A DNA stretch of 64,000 nt from JAWSUT01 sp033549345 (GCA_033549345.1 JAWSUT010000015.1:1-64000); one strand, 5' to 3'. Counted from the stretch's first letter, positions 7,940-16,434 are shown. Notes: generated by a model not told the origin, from the sequence alone. Numbers and translations: made by a program.

Positions 7940-8182
7940 ATGATTATTGTTCTGGGAAAGCGCCTATACCGCTTTATTGTTCTGCTTTTGGTCCTGTTCT
8001 TGATTGCGCCGGTCATTGGTTATTATTTCCTGCGCACTCTTGAACCGGAGACCGTGCACTTTCGCCAACCACGCGGTGATGCGCTGAAAGTGTCGGCTGA
8101 TGACGACGCAGATGAACGAAATCGCGGTATTCTGTCACGTTATATGTATTATTTGCATGAATTTTATCAAAATGGGCTATGA
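7940..8182 (+). CDS. YqzK-like DUF4227 small membrane protein
   Basis: An 80-residue protein with one membrane helix (about residues 9-32), a middle part containing RQPRGDALKV and the C-terminal LHEFYQNGL. In Bacillus YqzK the same layout ends in a Phe-Tyr-x-Asn-Gly motif and the gene also precedes xerD (ripX), so the assignment rests on both pattern and position. Start ATG 7940 has GGGGAGG 11 bases upstream; an 8-codon longer TTG form starting at 7916 is possible but would begin before that site. Function is unknown. Confidence 0.72.
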   Translation: MIIVLGKRLYRFIVLLLVLFLIAPVIGYYFLRTLEPETVHFRQPRGDALKVSADDDADERNRGILSRYMYYLHEFYQNGL

Positions 8183-8264
8183 TTTTTCTGGAGGAAAAGG
8201 ATTTCCCTGGATTATGTTGAATCAATAAAAAACCCGGTGAACACAAGGGCAAAGGAGAGCATAG

Positions 8265-9152
8265 ATGGACAGTACGTTGAGGGACTACATACATTACCTT
8301 TCTGTAGAGAAGGGTCTGGCTAAAAATACGCTTGAATCATACACCCGTGATTTGCGTACGTTCTGTGAATATCTGCAGCAGAACGGAATCAACTGTTTTG
8401 AGGAAACAGCCCGTGACAGCATTGTGGGCTATCTTCTCAGCCTGCAGCAAAAAGGCAAAGCGACAGCCACCCTTTCCCGCAACCTGGCTTCCATTCGTTC
8501 TTTTTATGCCTATCTGTTTCAGGAAAGAATGATTGTTGAAAATCCCGCAGCCGACCTGGAATCACCCAAGCTGGAAAAGAAGCTGCCGCGGGTTCTTTCT
8601 CCGCAGGAAGTGGACCTGCTGCTGGATCAGCCCGATCAACTGCAGGTGACCGGTATTCGAGATAAAGCAATGCTAGAAGTGATTTATGCCACCGGCATCC
8701 GTGTATCGGAGCTCATGTCGCTGGATATGAACGATATCAACCTGGATGCGGGCTTTCTCCGCTGTAACGGCAAGGGGTCCAAGGAACGCATTATTCCCCT
8801 GGGCTCTGTGGCGATTCGCCATGTAGACCGCTATCTGGGCGACGGGCGGCCCAAACTTATCCGTCAGAACGGAGAGGCGGCGCTTTTTGTCAATCAGCAC
8901 GGCAAGCGGCTGACCCGGCAGGGATTCTGGAAAATTCTCAAAAAATATGCCCGCCAGGCGAGTATTACCAAAGAAATCACACCGCACACCATGCGCCATT
9001 CGTTTGCTACCCACCTGCTGGAAAACGGCGCCGATCTGCGTTCCGTTCAGGAGATGCTGGGACATGCCGATATCTCCACCACACAAATTTATACACAGGT
9101 GACAAAGCGCAAATTGCGGGATGTATATGAAAAAACCCATCCGCGTGCATAA
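8265..9152 (+). CDS. xerD: Site-specific tyrosine recombinase XerD
   Basis: Resolves chromosome dimers at dif with its partner XerC. The 295-residue protein has the N-terminal SAM-like core-binding domain (about 1-90) and a C-terminal catalytic domain with the full active set: Arg146 (ATGIRVSEL), the beta-hairpin Lys in GKGSKERIIPL, His241 and Arg244 (HTMRHSFATHLLENG), His267 (MLGHADISTTQIYTQV) and nucleophile Tyr276. Short length, no attachment site or phage genes nearby, and the yqzK-xerD-deoB-pdp-dacF order point to the housekeeping enzyme rather than a mobile-element integrase. Confidence 0.94.
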   Translation: MDSTLRDYIHYLSVEKGLAKNTLESYTRDLRTFCEYLQQNGINCFEETARDSIVGYLLSLQQKGKATATLSRNLASIRSFYAYLFQERMIVENPAADLESPKLEKKLPRVLSPQEVDLLLDQPDQLQVTGIRDKAMLEVIYATGIRVSELMSLDMNDINLDAGFLRCNGKGSKERIIPLGSVAIRHVDRYLGDGRPKLIRQNGEAALFVNQHGKRLTRQGFWKILKKYARQASITKEITPHTMRHSFATHLLENGADLRSVQEMLGHADISTTQIYTQVTKRKLRDVYEKTHPRA

Positions 9153-9168
9153 AACAAGGAGGCTGAAA

Positions 9169-10350
9169 GTGAATACCGACCGTGTTCTGATTATTGTTCT
9201 GGACAGTTTAGGCGTGGGGGAGCTCCCCGACGCCTCGTTTTATGGTGACGCCGGCAGCAATACGCTGGCAAATATCGCAGAAGCCATGGAAGGGTTAAGC
9301 CTGCCTGTCCTGCAGTCGTTTGGTCTTGGCTGCCTGACCAGCGTCAAAGGGGTGCCCTGCGCACAACAACCCCTGGCTGCATACGGCCGCATGGCGGAGC
9401 GCTCCCGCGGCAAGGACACCACCACCGGACACTGGGAAATGACGGGCATTATTCTGGAAGAGGCTTTCCCTGTTTTTCCGGAAGGATTTCCGCCGGAAAT
9501 CATTGAACCGTTTGAGGCGGCCATCGGCCGTAAAGTGCTGGGTAATGTGAAAGCCTCCGGCACAGAAATTATTGAGACCCTGGGGAAAGAGCACATTGAG
9601 ACAGGACGCCCCATTGTCTATACATCTGCCGACAGTGTGTTTCAGATTGCGGCCCATGAAGATGTGGTCCCCCTGGAAACACTGTATGAGTGGTGTACCG
9701 CCGCACGGAACCTGCTGCGCGATGAACACGCCGTCGGCCGGGTCATCGCCCGCCCCTTCACCGGAGAGCCGGGTATTTTCCGCCGCACGCCAAACCGCAA
9801 AGACTTTTCTTTGCTGCCTCCGGTACCCACACTGTTGGACAGGCTCAAAGAGGCGGGCCGCAATGTGGTGGGCATCGGAAAAATTCCCGATATTTTCGGC
9901 GGACGCGGCATTACCGAAGCGTTCCATACCGACAGTAACGATGACGGCATGGCCACCCTGCTCACAGCAATGGACAAGTTCCCCAAAGGCCTGATTTTTA
10001 CCAATCTGGTGGACTTTGATATGGTCTACGGCCACCGCAATGACGCCATCGGTTACGGGCATGCACTGGAGCGCTTTGATACGCAGCTTGTGGATGTGTT
10101 GGCCAAGCTGACGGAGGAGGACGTTCTCTTTATTGTGGCAGATCACGGCTGCGACCCCACATTCCCGCATACCGACCATACCCGGGAATACGTCCCGCTT
10201 TTGGCCTATGGAAAGTTGCTTACGCCGCAAAATCTCGGGACCAGGCAGACATTTGCCGATCTGGGGGCAACGGTAGCCGAACTGATGGGACTGCCGCCGC
10301 AGGAGGCGGGAACGTCTTTTGCCGCGGAACTGGAAAGCGGCCGGGCATGA
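9169..10350 (+). CDS. deoB: Phosphopentomutase
   Basis: Interconverts ribose 1-phosphate and ribose 5-phosphate (and the deoxy forms) in nucleoside salvage. The 393-residue alkaline-phosphatase-fold protein has the metal site VLDSLGVGELPDA near the N-terminus, the phosphorylated-threonine loop GKDTTTGHWEM, GIGKIPDIFGGRGI, and the second metal cluster VADHGCDPTFPHTDHTREY. Start GTG 9169 follows AGGAGG; an in-frame ATG at 9121 lies within xerD and is rejected. The stop overlaps the pdp start by 4 bases, so the two are translationally coupled. Confidence 0.95.
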   Translation: MNTDRVLIIVLDSLGVGELPDASFYGDAGSNTLANIAEAMEGLSLPVLQSFGLGCLTSVKGVPCAQQPLAAYGRMAERSRGKDTTTGHWEMTGIILEEAFPVFPEGFPPEIIEPFEAAIGRKVLGNVKASGTEIIETLGKEHIETGRPIVYTSADSVFQIAAHEDVVPLETLYEWCTAARNLLRDEHAVGRVIARPFTGEPGIFRRTPNRKDFSLLPPVPTLLDRLKEAGRNVVGIGKIPDIFGGRGITEAFHTDSNDDGMATLLTAMDKFPKGLIFTNLVDFDMVYGHRNDAIGYGHALERFDTQLVDVLAKLTEEDVLFIVADHGCDPTFPHTDHTREYVPLLAYGKLLTPQNLGTRQTFADLGATVAELMGLPPQEAGTSFAAELESGRA

Positions 10351-11660
10351 GAGCACTGGAGATTATCGAAAAAAAGCGGGACGGTAAAATCCTCTCGTCT
10401 GAAGAAATTGATTATTTTGTTCAAAACTATAATAACGGTACAATCCCTGACTACCAGATGGCTGCCTTTGCCATGGCTGTTTTTTTCCAGTCCATGAACG
10501 CCGAAGAAACAGCCGCTCTGACTGGGGCACTGGTCCGCTCCGGGGAGACGCTTGATTTTTCCGGGCTTGGCAGGCCGGTGGCGGATAAACATTCCACCGG
10601 CGGTGTGGGAGATAAAACCACGCTTGTTCTGCTGCCGCTTGTGGCGGCCAACGGGGTGACAGTGGCCAAACTGTCCGGCCGCGGGCTGGGGCATACCGGG
10701 GGAACCATTGACAAACTCTCCTGTATTCCGGGTTTTCGCAGTGATCTGTCTCGGGATGAATTTTCCGCACAGGTAAAAAGAGAAGGGCTGGCTATTATGG
10801 GACAGTCGCCACAGATGACACCGGCGGACGGCAAACTCTATGCACTGCGTGACGTAACTGCCACAGTGGACAGTATTCCGCTGATTGCCTCCTCGGTAAT
10901 GAGTAAAAAAATCGCTGCGGGTGCACAGGCGATTGTATTGGATGTCAAAGCCGGCAGCGGCGCTTTTATGCAGGACGCAGCGCGGGCAGGGGAACTGGCA
11001 CGGGCGATGGTGGAGATAGGCCGGGCGCTGGGCAAAAACACCTCGGCGCTGATTACCGCCATGGACCAGCCGCTTGGCCTGGCCGTTGGCAATCATCTGG
11101 AAGTGGCGGAGGCCATCGAAACCCTGCATGGTGAAGGGCCATCCGACCTGGTTGAGCTTTGCCTGGAGCTTGGCGCAGAAATACTCTTGGCCTGCGGCGT
11201 CGCCGGGGAGCGGGAAAAGGCAAGGGAAAAGCTCTCAGAGTCCCTGCGAAACGGAGAAGCACTGGCTGCGTTTAGGCGGTTTGTCTCTGCTCAGGGCGGT
11301 GATGCCGCAATAACGGAAAACCCGGATCTCCTGGGGGAACCTGCGTATTCTCTGGCCGTCCAGGCGCCCAAAGAAGGCTGGATTACAGGCCTTGATGCCA
11401 GGACGGTTGGTACAGCGTCGGTACTTCTGGGCGCCGGCCGCGAAAAGAAGGGTGATCCGGTTGACCTTTTGGCCGGTATCAGGCTGGTGAAAAAAACAGG
11501 AGATTATACGACCAAAGGAGAACTGCTGGCCACAGTCTTTGCAAGTGACAGGGAAAAGCTCAGCCGGGCCGCGGAAAAACTGGCATCAGCCTACGACTTT
11601 GCTGACGCTGCGCCGTCGCCCCGTCCGCTGATTCTCGGCCGTGTAGCCCACAATATGTAA
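10347..11660 (+). CDS. pdp: Pyrimidine-nucleoside phosphorylase
   Basis: Phosphorolysis of uridine, thymidine and deoxyuridine to base and (deoxy)ribose 1-phosphate, which the coupled DeoB converts to the 5-phosphate. Full length at 437 aa. The family signature is present around KHSTGGVGDKTTLVLLP and SGRGLGHTGGTIDKL, with an N-terminal helical domain and a C-terminal glycine-rich alpha/beta lobe. ATG 10347 overlaps the deoB stop (ATGA). A strong terminator follows at 11684. Confidence 0.95.
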   Translation: MRALEIIEKKRDGKILSSEEIDYFVQNYNNGTIPDYQMAAFAMAVFFQSMNAEETAALTGALVRSGETLDFSGLGRPVADKHSTGGVGDKTTLVLLPLVAANGVTVAKLSGRGLGHTGGTIDKLSCIPGFRSDLSRDEFSAQVKREGLAIMGQSPQMTPADGKLYALRDVTATVDSIPLIASSVMSKKIAAGAQAIVLDVKAGSGAFMQDAARAGELARAMVEIGRALGKNTSALITAMDQPLGLAVGNHLEVAEAIETLHGEGPSDLVELCLELGAEILLACGVAGEREKAREKLSESLRNGEALAAFRRFVSAQGGDAAITENPDLLGEPAYSLAVQAPKEGWITGLDARTVGTASVLLGAGREKKGDPVDLLAGIRLVKKTGDYTTKGELLATVFASDREKLSRAAEKLASAYDFADAAPSPRPLILGRVAHNM

Positions 11661-11683
11661 ACTAAGCAGAAAATAAATTTTGC

Positions 11684-11709
11684 TACCGCCGGTCCGGCGG
11701 TATATTTTT
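11684..11709 (+). terminator. Intrinsic terminator after pdp
   Basis: A 9-bp perfect stem (TACCGCCGG / CCGGCGGTA) with a single-base loop in the perfect pairing (in practice a shorter stem with a larger loop) is followed by TATTTTTTT. It separates the salvage genes from dacF. Confidence 0.88.
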
Positions 11710-11763
11710 TTGCCTCTTTCAGGAAAATACAAAGAGTGAAAACTGATCCTAAGGAGGGTTACG

Positions 11764-12930
11764 ATGCAAAGAAAGATTATTGTCCTGATGCTTGTTGCTT
11801 TGCTTATCCTTTCAGCCGCATCTGCTGCTGTGGCACAGGAGTTTGAGTTTGCGTCCAAAGCACAGCTTCTGATGGACGTGGGCAGCAGACAGGTTCTCTA
11901 TGAAAACAATGCGCATGAAAAGCTTTACCCTGCCAGTGTGACGAAGATTATGACAATGCTCCTGGCCATGGAAGCGCTGGAGGCGGGTAAAGTGAAGCTC
12001 GATGATTTAATTCCGGTGAGCGATGCGGCGGCCGGTCACGGCGGGTCACAGATATTTCTTTCTCCCGGGGATAAGATTACATTTGAAGATTTAATGATTG
12101 GCATCGGTGTCGGTTCAGCAAATGACGGCTCCTGGGCCATGGCAGAATACTTATCGGGCACGGTGGATGCTTTTGCCGACGAGATGAATGCAAAGGCCAA
12201 AGAACTGGGCATGGTCAATACACATTTTGTCAATCCTCACGGCCTGCATGATGAAAACCATTATACCACCGCTTACGACATTGGCCTGATGTCGCTGGAA
12301 CTGATGAAATATCCAAAAATTCATGAGTGGCTCACCATCTGGATGGATGAGGAATTCCTTAAAGACAAAATCAAAAAGAGTGAAGGCGTCTACTTAAGCA
12401 ATGCCAACCGCCTGGTCCGGTATTATGACGGCGCCGACGGCCTGAAAACCGGATTTACATCAGAGGCCGGCAACTGTGTTTCCGCAACCGCCAAGCGCGG
12501 CGATACACGCTTTCTGACAGTGATTATGGGAGCACCGGGCCGACCGGCACTCTTTGATGAAGCGCGAACCCTGCTCGACTGGGGCTTTGCCAAATACCAA
12601 AGTGTTCCCGTGGTCGAAAAAGGCGAAGTACTCGGTACCGTTAAAGTGGACAAGGGCATGCTGACTGACGTTGACGTTGTTGCCAAAAACAGCTATGCTC
12701 TGCTGCTGGACAAAGGGCAAACAGGTGAAGTGGAACATGTGCTCGAATTACCGGAACGCCTTCCCGCCCCTCTTTCGGCCGCTGACGAAGTGGGTACGCT
12801 GGTGGTCAACTCAGCCGAAGGAGAAGAACTGGGCCGGGTGCCCCTGGTGCCGGCCGAGGATGTGCCCAAAGCAAACCTGCTCACCTTTTTTACCCGATTC
12901 ACCCGACACTGGTTCCTCTTCAGCCGTTAA
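11764..12930 (+). CDS. dacF: D-alanyl-D-alanine carboxypeptidase, DacF type (S11)
   Basis: Penicillin-binding carboxypeptidase that trims stem peptides; DacF-type enzymes affect spore cortex cross-linking from the forespore side. The 388-residue protein has a signal peptide (about residues 1-25), the SxxK site Ser58-Val-Thr-Lys61, the SxN motif in GVGSANDGSWAMAEYL, KTG in GADGLKTGFT, and the C-terminal PBP5-like beta domain ending in an amphipathic tail. It starts after AAGGAGGG. In Bacillus dacF heads the spoIIA operon; here a REP-like repeat separates it from spoIIAA. Confidence 0.92.
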   Translation: MQRKIIVLMLVALLILSAASAAVAQEFEFASKAQLLMDVGSRQVLYENNAHEKLYPASVTKIMTMLLAMEALEAGKVKLDDLIPVSDAAAGHGGSQIFLSPGDKITFEDLMIGIGVGSANDGSWAMAEYLSGTVDAFADEMNAKAKELGMVNTHFVNPHGLHDENHYTTAYDIGLMSLELMKYPKIHEWLTIWMDEEFLKDKIKKSEGVYLSNANRLVRYYDGADGLKTGFTSEAGNCVSATAKRGDTRFLTVIMGAPGRPALFDEARTLLDWGFAKYQSVPVVEKGEVLGTVKVDKGMLTDVDVVAKNSYALLLDKGQTGEVEHVLELPERLPAPLSAADEVGTLVVNSAEGEELGRVPLVPAEDVPKANLLTFFTRFTRHWFLFSR

Positions 12931-13020
12931 ATGAAGACGCGGGGACAGGTTCCACTGTCCTCATTCAAAGACCATAACTACACAAATGAAGACAGCGGAA
13001 CCTGTCCCCGCTGTCTTCAT
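12931..13020. repeat. REP-like inverted repeat pair (REPIN-type), copy 2
   Basis: The left arm 12931-12964 is identical over 34 bases to the left arm at 359-392. The right arm 12986-13020 (35 bases) is its imperfect inverted copy, with a one-base insertion and a change that keeps the stem paired (CAGCGG/CCGCTG). The spacer (21 bases) is unrelated to that of copy 1. The element begins directly after the dacF stop codon and stands between dacF and the spoIIA promoter. Confidence 0.87.
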
Positions 13021-13058
13021 TTGTGTTGGCGGTGTTGGCTTTTTTTGCTGGCAAAGGC

Positions 13059-13083
13059 AGGAGTTGCCAGAGGGGTGTAGAAT
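13059..13083 (+). promoter_or_regulatory. Predicted SigH promoter of the spoIIA operon
   Basis: AGGAGTT (13059-13065), a 14-base spacer and GAAT (13080-13083) match the SigH pattern AGGAWWT-N(13-15)-GAAT. The spoIIA operon is a known SigH target in Bacillus, and the site is 43 bases upstream of the spoIIAA start. It lies beyond the REP-like repeat, so the operon keeps its own promoter despite the separation from dacF. Confidence 0.65.
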
Positions 13084-13126
13084 AGGGAAGGTGGAATTAA
13101 TCGACAAAGGGGGGAGGCCTGTGGAG

Positions 13127-13456
13127 ATGAAGCTGAAGCGGGCGGGCGGTACGCTTGTGGTCAGGATGGACGGGGAGCTGGACCATCATGCTGCCGACGG
13201 CATCCGGGGAAAAATTGATAAAAAGTTAGCTCACAGCGAGATAAAAAATGTCATCTTTAATTTTGAGGGTGTTGATTTTATGGACAGCTCGGGGCTGGGC
13301 ATGGTTCTGGGCCGGTATAAACAGGTAATCCAAAAGGGCGGCAAAGTCCTGGCCTGTTCTTTGCGCCCCAGAGTGCAAAGGGTTTTTGACCTGGCGGGGC
13401 TGGAATCAAAGATTCCTGTCTTTGCTTCGGAACAGGATGCCCTGAAGAATGTTTAG
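13127..13456 (+). CDS. spoIIAA: Anti-sigma F factor antagonist
   Basis: STAS-domain protein that, when dephosphorylated, frees SigF from SpoIIAB in the forespore. The phosphorylated serine is in FMDSSGLGMVLGRYK (Ser54 with this start), and the GELDHH and RVFDLAGL segments are typical. At 109 aa the length is close to Bacillus SpoIIAA. ATG 13127 is chosen because GGGGAGG lies 9 bases upstream; GTG 13121 is the alternative. A longer frame starting at 12986 begins in the repeat and is not used. Confidence 0.95.
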   Translation: MKLKRAGGTLVVRMDGELDHHAADGIRGKIDKKLAHSEIKNVIFNFEGVDFMDSSGLGMVLGRYKQVIQKGGKVLACSLRPRVQRVFDLAGLESKIPVFASEQDALKNV

Positions 13457-13467
13457 GGGGGAAGCAG

Positions 13468-13911
13468 ATGGATAATTATATGAAACTGGAAATAGCGAGC
13501 AAATCGCAGAATGAAGCATTTGCCCGCGTTGTGGTTGCTGCTTTTGCCGCCCAGGCCGACCCCACCATAGATGAAATATCCGATATTAAAACGGCGGTTT
13601 CCGAAGCGGTTACCAATGCTGTGATTCATGGCTATGAAAACGGTCCGGGCGAAATTGTGATCTCTGCATCGTTGAAGGGTAACCGGCTGGAAGTGAGTGT
13701 GATCGACTACGGTGTGGGAATTTCCGACCTTGAGCAGGCCCGTCAGCCCCTGTACACAACCAGGCCTGAATTGGACCGTTCCGGCATGGGCTTTACTATT
13801 ATGGAGAATTTTATGAACGATTTTAATGTCACTTCGGAGCCCGGAGCCGGGACCACAGTCACCATGGTTAAAATCCTCGGCCAGGCTGAGCGGGTTGAAA
13901 CATCGCAGTGA
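13468..13911 (+). CDS. spoIIAB: Anti-sigma F factor / serine kinase
   Basis: Binds and inhibits SigF and phosphorylates SpoIIAA. It is a GHKL-family ATPase of 147 aa with the N box AVSEAVTNAVIHGYE, the G1 box VIDYGVGISDLEQA and the G2 segment SGMGFTIMENFMN. The N-terminal SQNEAFARVVVAAFAAQ closely follows the Bacillus protein. It lies 11 bases after spoIIAA and its stop overlaps the sigF start, the usual coupled arrangement. Confidence 0.96.
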   Translation: MDNYMKLEIASKSQNEAFARVVVAAFAAQADPTIDEISDIKTAVSEAVTNAVIHGYENGPGEIVISASLKGNRLEVSVIDYGVGISDLEQARQPLYTTRPELDRSGMGFTIMENFMNDFNVTSEPGAGTTVTMVKILGQAERVETSQ

Positions 13912-14561
13912 TGTCCATGGACGAGTCCTTTAAGCAGCACATTCCCCTGGTCCACAGTCTGGTCAGGCGCTATCGGGGTGAATATGCAGAAGGGGACGAC
14001 TTGTTTCAGGTCGGATGCATCGGCCTGCTCAAAGCCCTGAAGAAATATGACCCCGAGCGCGGCGCCTCGTTTGCCACCTATGCGGTCCCTGTTATTGCCG
14101 GGGAAATGAAGATGTATTTGCGCGGCCAGGGAACGGTAAAATACAGCCGGGCGCTGGTTACGCAGGCCGGTCGTGTGAAAAAGGTTCAGGCCGAGCTGGA
14201 ACAGCGCCTGGGACGTCAGCCCTCTCTGGGGGAGTTATCCTCAGCCTGCGGACTTGAGCGTGAAGAACTCTTAATGGCACTGGATGCGGCGCAGACTCCT
14301 GTGTCACTGGATGCAGCCGTACCCGGAGAAACTGCGGACCTGGCTGTAACCGCCCCCGAAGCAGACGAGGTGGTGGATCGTGTGGCGCTGCGTGAAGCAC
14401 TGGACTACCTGCCAAAGAGAGAGCAGAGTCTGGTGATTTACCGTTTTTTTCGTAACATGTCCCAGCAGGAGACGGCAGAGGTTCTTGGCATTTCCCAGAT
14501 GCATGTCTCACGTCTTGAACGAAAAATTTTGCAGCAGCTAAAAAAACAGCTATCTGATTAA
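13911..14561 (+). CDS. sigF: RNA polymerase sporulation sigma factor SigF
   Basis: First forespore-specific sigma factor. The 216-residue protein has sigma region 2 (HSLVRRYRG ... DDLFQVGCIGLLKALKKYD), region 3 (VKKVQAELEQRLGRQPSLGEL) and region 4 with its helix-turn-helix (LPKREQSLVIYRFFRNMSQQ ... ISQMHVSRLERK). It is shorter at the N-terminus than Bacillus SigF (about 255 aa). Start ATG 13911 overlaps the spoIIAB stop by one base; GTG 13908 and ATG 13917 are alternatives. A strong terminator follows. Confidence 0.94.
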   Translation: MSMDESFKQHIPLVHSLVRRYRGEYAEGDDLFQVGCIGLLKALKKYDPERGASFATYAVPVIAGEMKMYLRGQGTVKYSRALVTQAGRVKKVQAELEQRLGRQPSLGELSSACGLEREELLMALDAAQTPVSLDAAVPGETADLAVTAPEADEVVDRVALREALDYLPKREQSLVIYRFFRNMSQQETAEVLGISQMHVSRLERKILQQLKKQLSD

Positions 14562-14594
14562 CGGCCGGAAAGTTCCGGGCCGTTATATTTTTTT
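14560..14594 (+). terminator. Intrinsic terminator of the spoIIA operon
   Basis: AACGGCCGG (14560-14568) pairs with CCGGGCCGTT (14575-14584, one bulged G), followed by a run of eight or more T after ATA. It overlaps the sigF stop codon. Confidence 0.88.
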
Positions 14595-14634
14595 TCCCTG
14601 TGGGGCAAACTAGGGCAAAATGAGGAGGTGATGG

Positions 14635-14841
14635 ATGATGACTGTGGCAAAGATTGTTGAACTGGTGGGCGAATCAAACGTAGGCTGGGAAGATGCGGTT
14701 AAAAATGCCGTTTCAGACGCATCAAGAACCGTAGACAATATTACAGGTGTGGAAATTTATAATCTGACAGCCAGCATTGATAACGGTAAGATAGTGGAAT
14801 ATAAAGCAAATGTTAAAGTTGCGTTTGGCGTGAATCGTTAA
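14635..14841 (+). CDS. Dodecin family flavin-binding protein
   Basis: Dodecins are small (about 65-70 aa) proteins that assemble into hollow dodecamers storing flavin. This 68-residue protein has the family pattern VAKIVELVGESNVGWEDAVK, a central DNITGVEI strand and C-terminal VEYKANVKVAFGV. The flavin-stacking tryptophan is present in GWEDAV. The ribosome site GAGGAGGTG precedes ATG 14635. It is a single-gene unit between two terminators, inserted between sigF and spoVAF, where spoVA genes are expected. Confidence 0.9.
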   Translation: MMTVAKIVELVGESNVGWEDAVKNAVSDASRTVDNITGVEIYNLTASIDNGKIVEYKANVKVAFGVNR

Positions 14842-14865
14842 TGAATGGTTAAAATGGTTGGCCAG

Positions 14866-14887
14866 CCCTCCGCAAAGGAGGGTTTTT
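14866..14887 (+). terminator. Intrinsic terminator after the dodecin gene
   Basis: CCCTCC (14866-14871) and GGAGGG (14877-14882) form a 6-bp stem with loop GCAAA, followed by TTTTT. Confidence 0.8.
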
Positions 14888-14916
14888 AACAGGATGGGTG
14901 GAAGAGGGTGAAGTAT

Positions 14917-16434
14917 ATGTCACGAAAGAAACCGGGGCCGCCGGAGCTGGTCAGCCCGCATCTTCAGGAAAATATTGACTTCCTAACTGAAAAGATGGGT
15001 ATCGACATCAGTTTCGACATCCTGGTCAAGAAGCTGGAAATTGGCACAACAAAAGCCGCCCTTGTTTATATTGACGGCTTTGTAAACGGTGATGTGCTGA
15101 CACTGATTCTGCAGAACCTGGCTCAGCTGCAGCGGTCTGATCTCAGCCCGGACCCGCTAAAGAAGCTGACGGAACATAAAATCCCCTATATGGAGCTGGA
15201 AGCAGACGACGACCTCTCAGAGATCATTGACCAGATTCTGTCCGGGCAGGCCGCGCTGTTTCTTGACGGCGAAGCAAAAGCCATTCTGTTGGATACCCGG
15301 GAATATCCGGTCAGGGGTCCTGAGGAGCCGGATACAGAAAGGCTGACACGAGGTTCCCGTGACGGTTTTGTGGAAACCATGCTGTTTAATGTGACCCTGA
15401 CCAGGCGGCGTGTCCGGGATCCGGGCTTACGGGTGGAAGCAGTGAGGCTTGGACGCCGTTCCAAGACGGATGTAGCCATTATGTACATTAATGACATTGT
15501 TAATCCCGACATTCTGCAAACAGTGAAGGAACGCCTGGAGCGCATTGATATCGACGGCCTGCCGATGGCGGAAAAGTCGCTTGAAGAGTTTATCAGCGAA
15601 AGCAGCTGGAGTGTTTTTCCTCTTGTCCGCTACACAGAACGGCCGGACGTGGCTGCCGCTCACCTTTTTGAAGGGCATGTTATCCTGTTTGTGGATACCT
15701 CACCGGCAGCGATGATTGTACCGGCCACATTTTTTCATCACCTGCAGCATGCAGAAGAATACAGGCAGAGTGTCCTCTCGGGTATCTACCTGCGTTGGGT
15801 CCGTTTTCTCGGCATATTTATCTCCGTCTTTCTGGCACCGCTTTATCTGCTCGTTTCCATGCAGCCCCAACTGCTGCCCGAAGCAATGCGGTTTATCGGT
15901 CCGCAGGAGATCGGCAATGTCCCGTTGTTCATTCAGTTTATCATTGTCCATCTCGGTATAGACCTGGTGCGCCTGGCCGGGGTACATACACCCGACCCGC
16001 TGGCTACGGCCATGGGCTTGATTGCTGCTTTGTTAATCGGTGATATTGCCATTCAGGTCGGCTTTTTTACTCCCGAAGTTTTGCTCTACGGCGGCCTGGT
16101 GGCGTTGGGGATGTTTTCCACGCCGAGTTTTGAACTGAGCCTGTCAAACAGGCTTGTACATCTTCTGATGCTGACCCTGACAGGATTATTCAGGCTCCCT
16201 GGCTTTCTGGGTGGGTTGGCGATTATCTTTATCCGCCTGGCCACAGACAAATCATTTGGCGTGCCGTATCTCTGGCCGCTGCTTCCCCTTAACCTAAAAG
16301 CATTATGGGCCATTATTATTCGCCGGCCGGTGCCCGTGGGCAGCAGGCGGCCCAGCATCCTGCAAACACGCGACAGTGACAGGATGACCACCGATGGTGA
16401 AGAGCAGGTCGGCAACAACCGTAAGAAAAAATAA
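14917..16434 (+). CDS. spoVAF: Stage V sporulation protein AF / GerA-type germinant receptor A-like protein
   Basis: Inner spore membrane protein of the GerA/SpoVAF family (about 505 aa). The N-terminal half is soluble (two subdomains to about residue 280) and contains LVYIDGFVNGDVL and MYINDIVNPDIL, the paired family repeats; the C-terminal half has about five membrane helices starting with the SGIYLRWVRFLGIFISVFLA segment and ending in LLPLNLKALWAIIIRRPVP. Position after sigF is that of spoVAF in Bacillus. ATG 14917 has GAGGG 8 bases upstream; GTG 14908 is an alternative. The spoVAA-AE genes are not between sigF and this gene. Confidence 0.9.
   Translation: MSRKKPGPPELVSPHLQENIDFLTEKMGIDISFDILVKKLEIGTTKAALVYIDGFVNGDVLTLILQNLAQLQRSDLSPDPLKKLTEHKIPYMELEADDDLSEIIDQILSGQAALFLDGEAKAILLDTREYPVRGPEEPDTERLTRGSRDGFVETMLFNVTLTRRRVRDPGLRVEAVRLGRRSKTDVAIMYINDIVNPDILQTVKERLERIDIDGLPMAEKSLEEFISESSWSVFPLVRYTERPDVAAAHLFEGHVILFVDTSPAAMIVPATFFHHLQHAEEYRQSVLSGIYLRWVRFLGIFISVFLAPLYLLVSMQPQLLPEAMRFIGPQEIGNVPLFIQFIIVHLGIDLVRLAGVHTPDPLATAMGLIAALLIGDIAIQVGFFTPEVLLYGGLVALGMFSTPSFELSLSNRLVHLLMLTLTGLFRLPGFLGGLAIIFIRLATDKSFGVPYLWPLLPLNLKALWAIIIRRPVPVGSRRPSILQTRDSDRMTTDGEEQVGNNRKKK

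Noticed and set aside
8265..9152. Tyrosine recombinase as integrase of a mobile element
   Set aside because: Housekeeping XerD length and conserved Bacillus-like neighbours; no attachment repeats or phage genes.
9295..10356. 353-codon minus-strand ORF over deoB
   Set aside because: Shadow of a GC-rich real gene; the plus strand encodes complete phosphopentomutase and the minus ORF resembles nothing.
11720..11745. SigH-like AGGAAAA before dacF
   Set aside because: No GAAT at 13-15 bases; only the site before spoIIAA fits the pattern.
12986..13126. In-frame ATG start for spoIIAA 47 codons upstream
   Set aside because: It begins in the right arm of the REP-like repeat, crosses the predicted SigH promoter, and adds residues not seen in SpoIIAA; the ribosome site belongs to ATG 13127.
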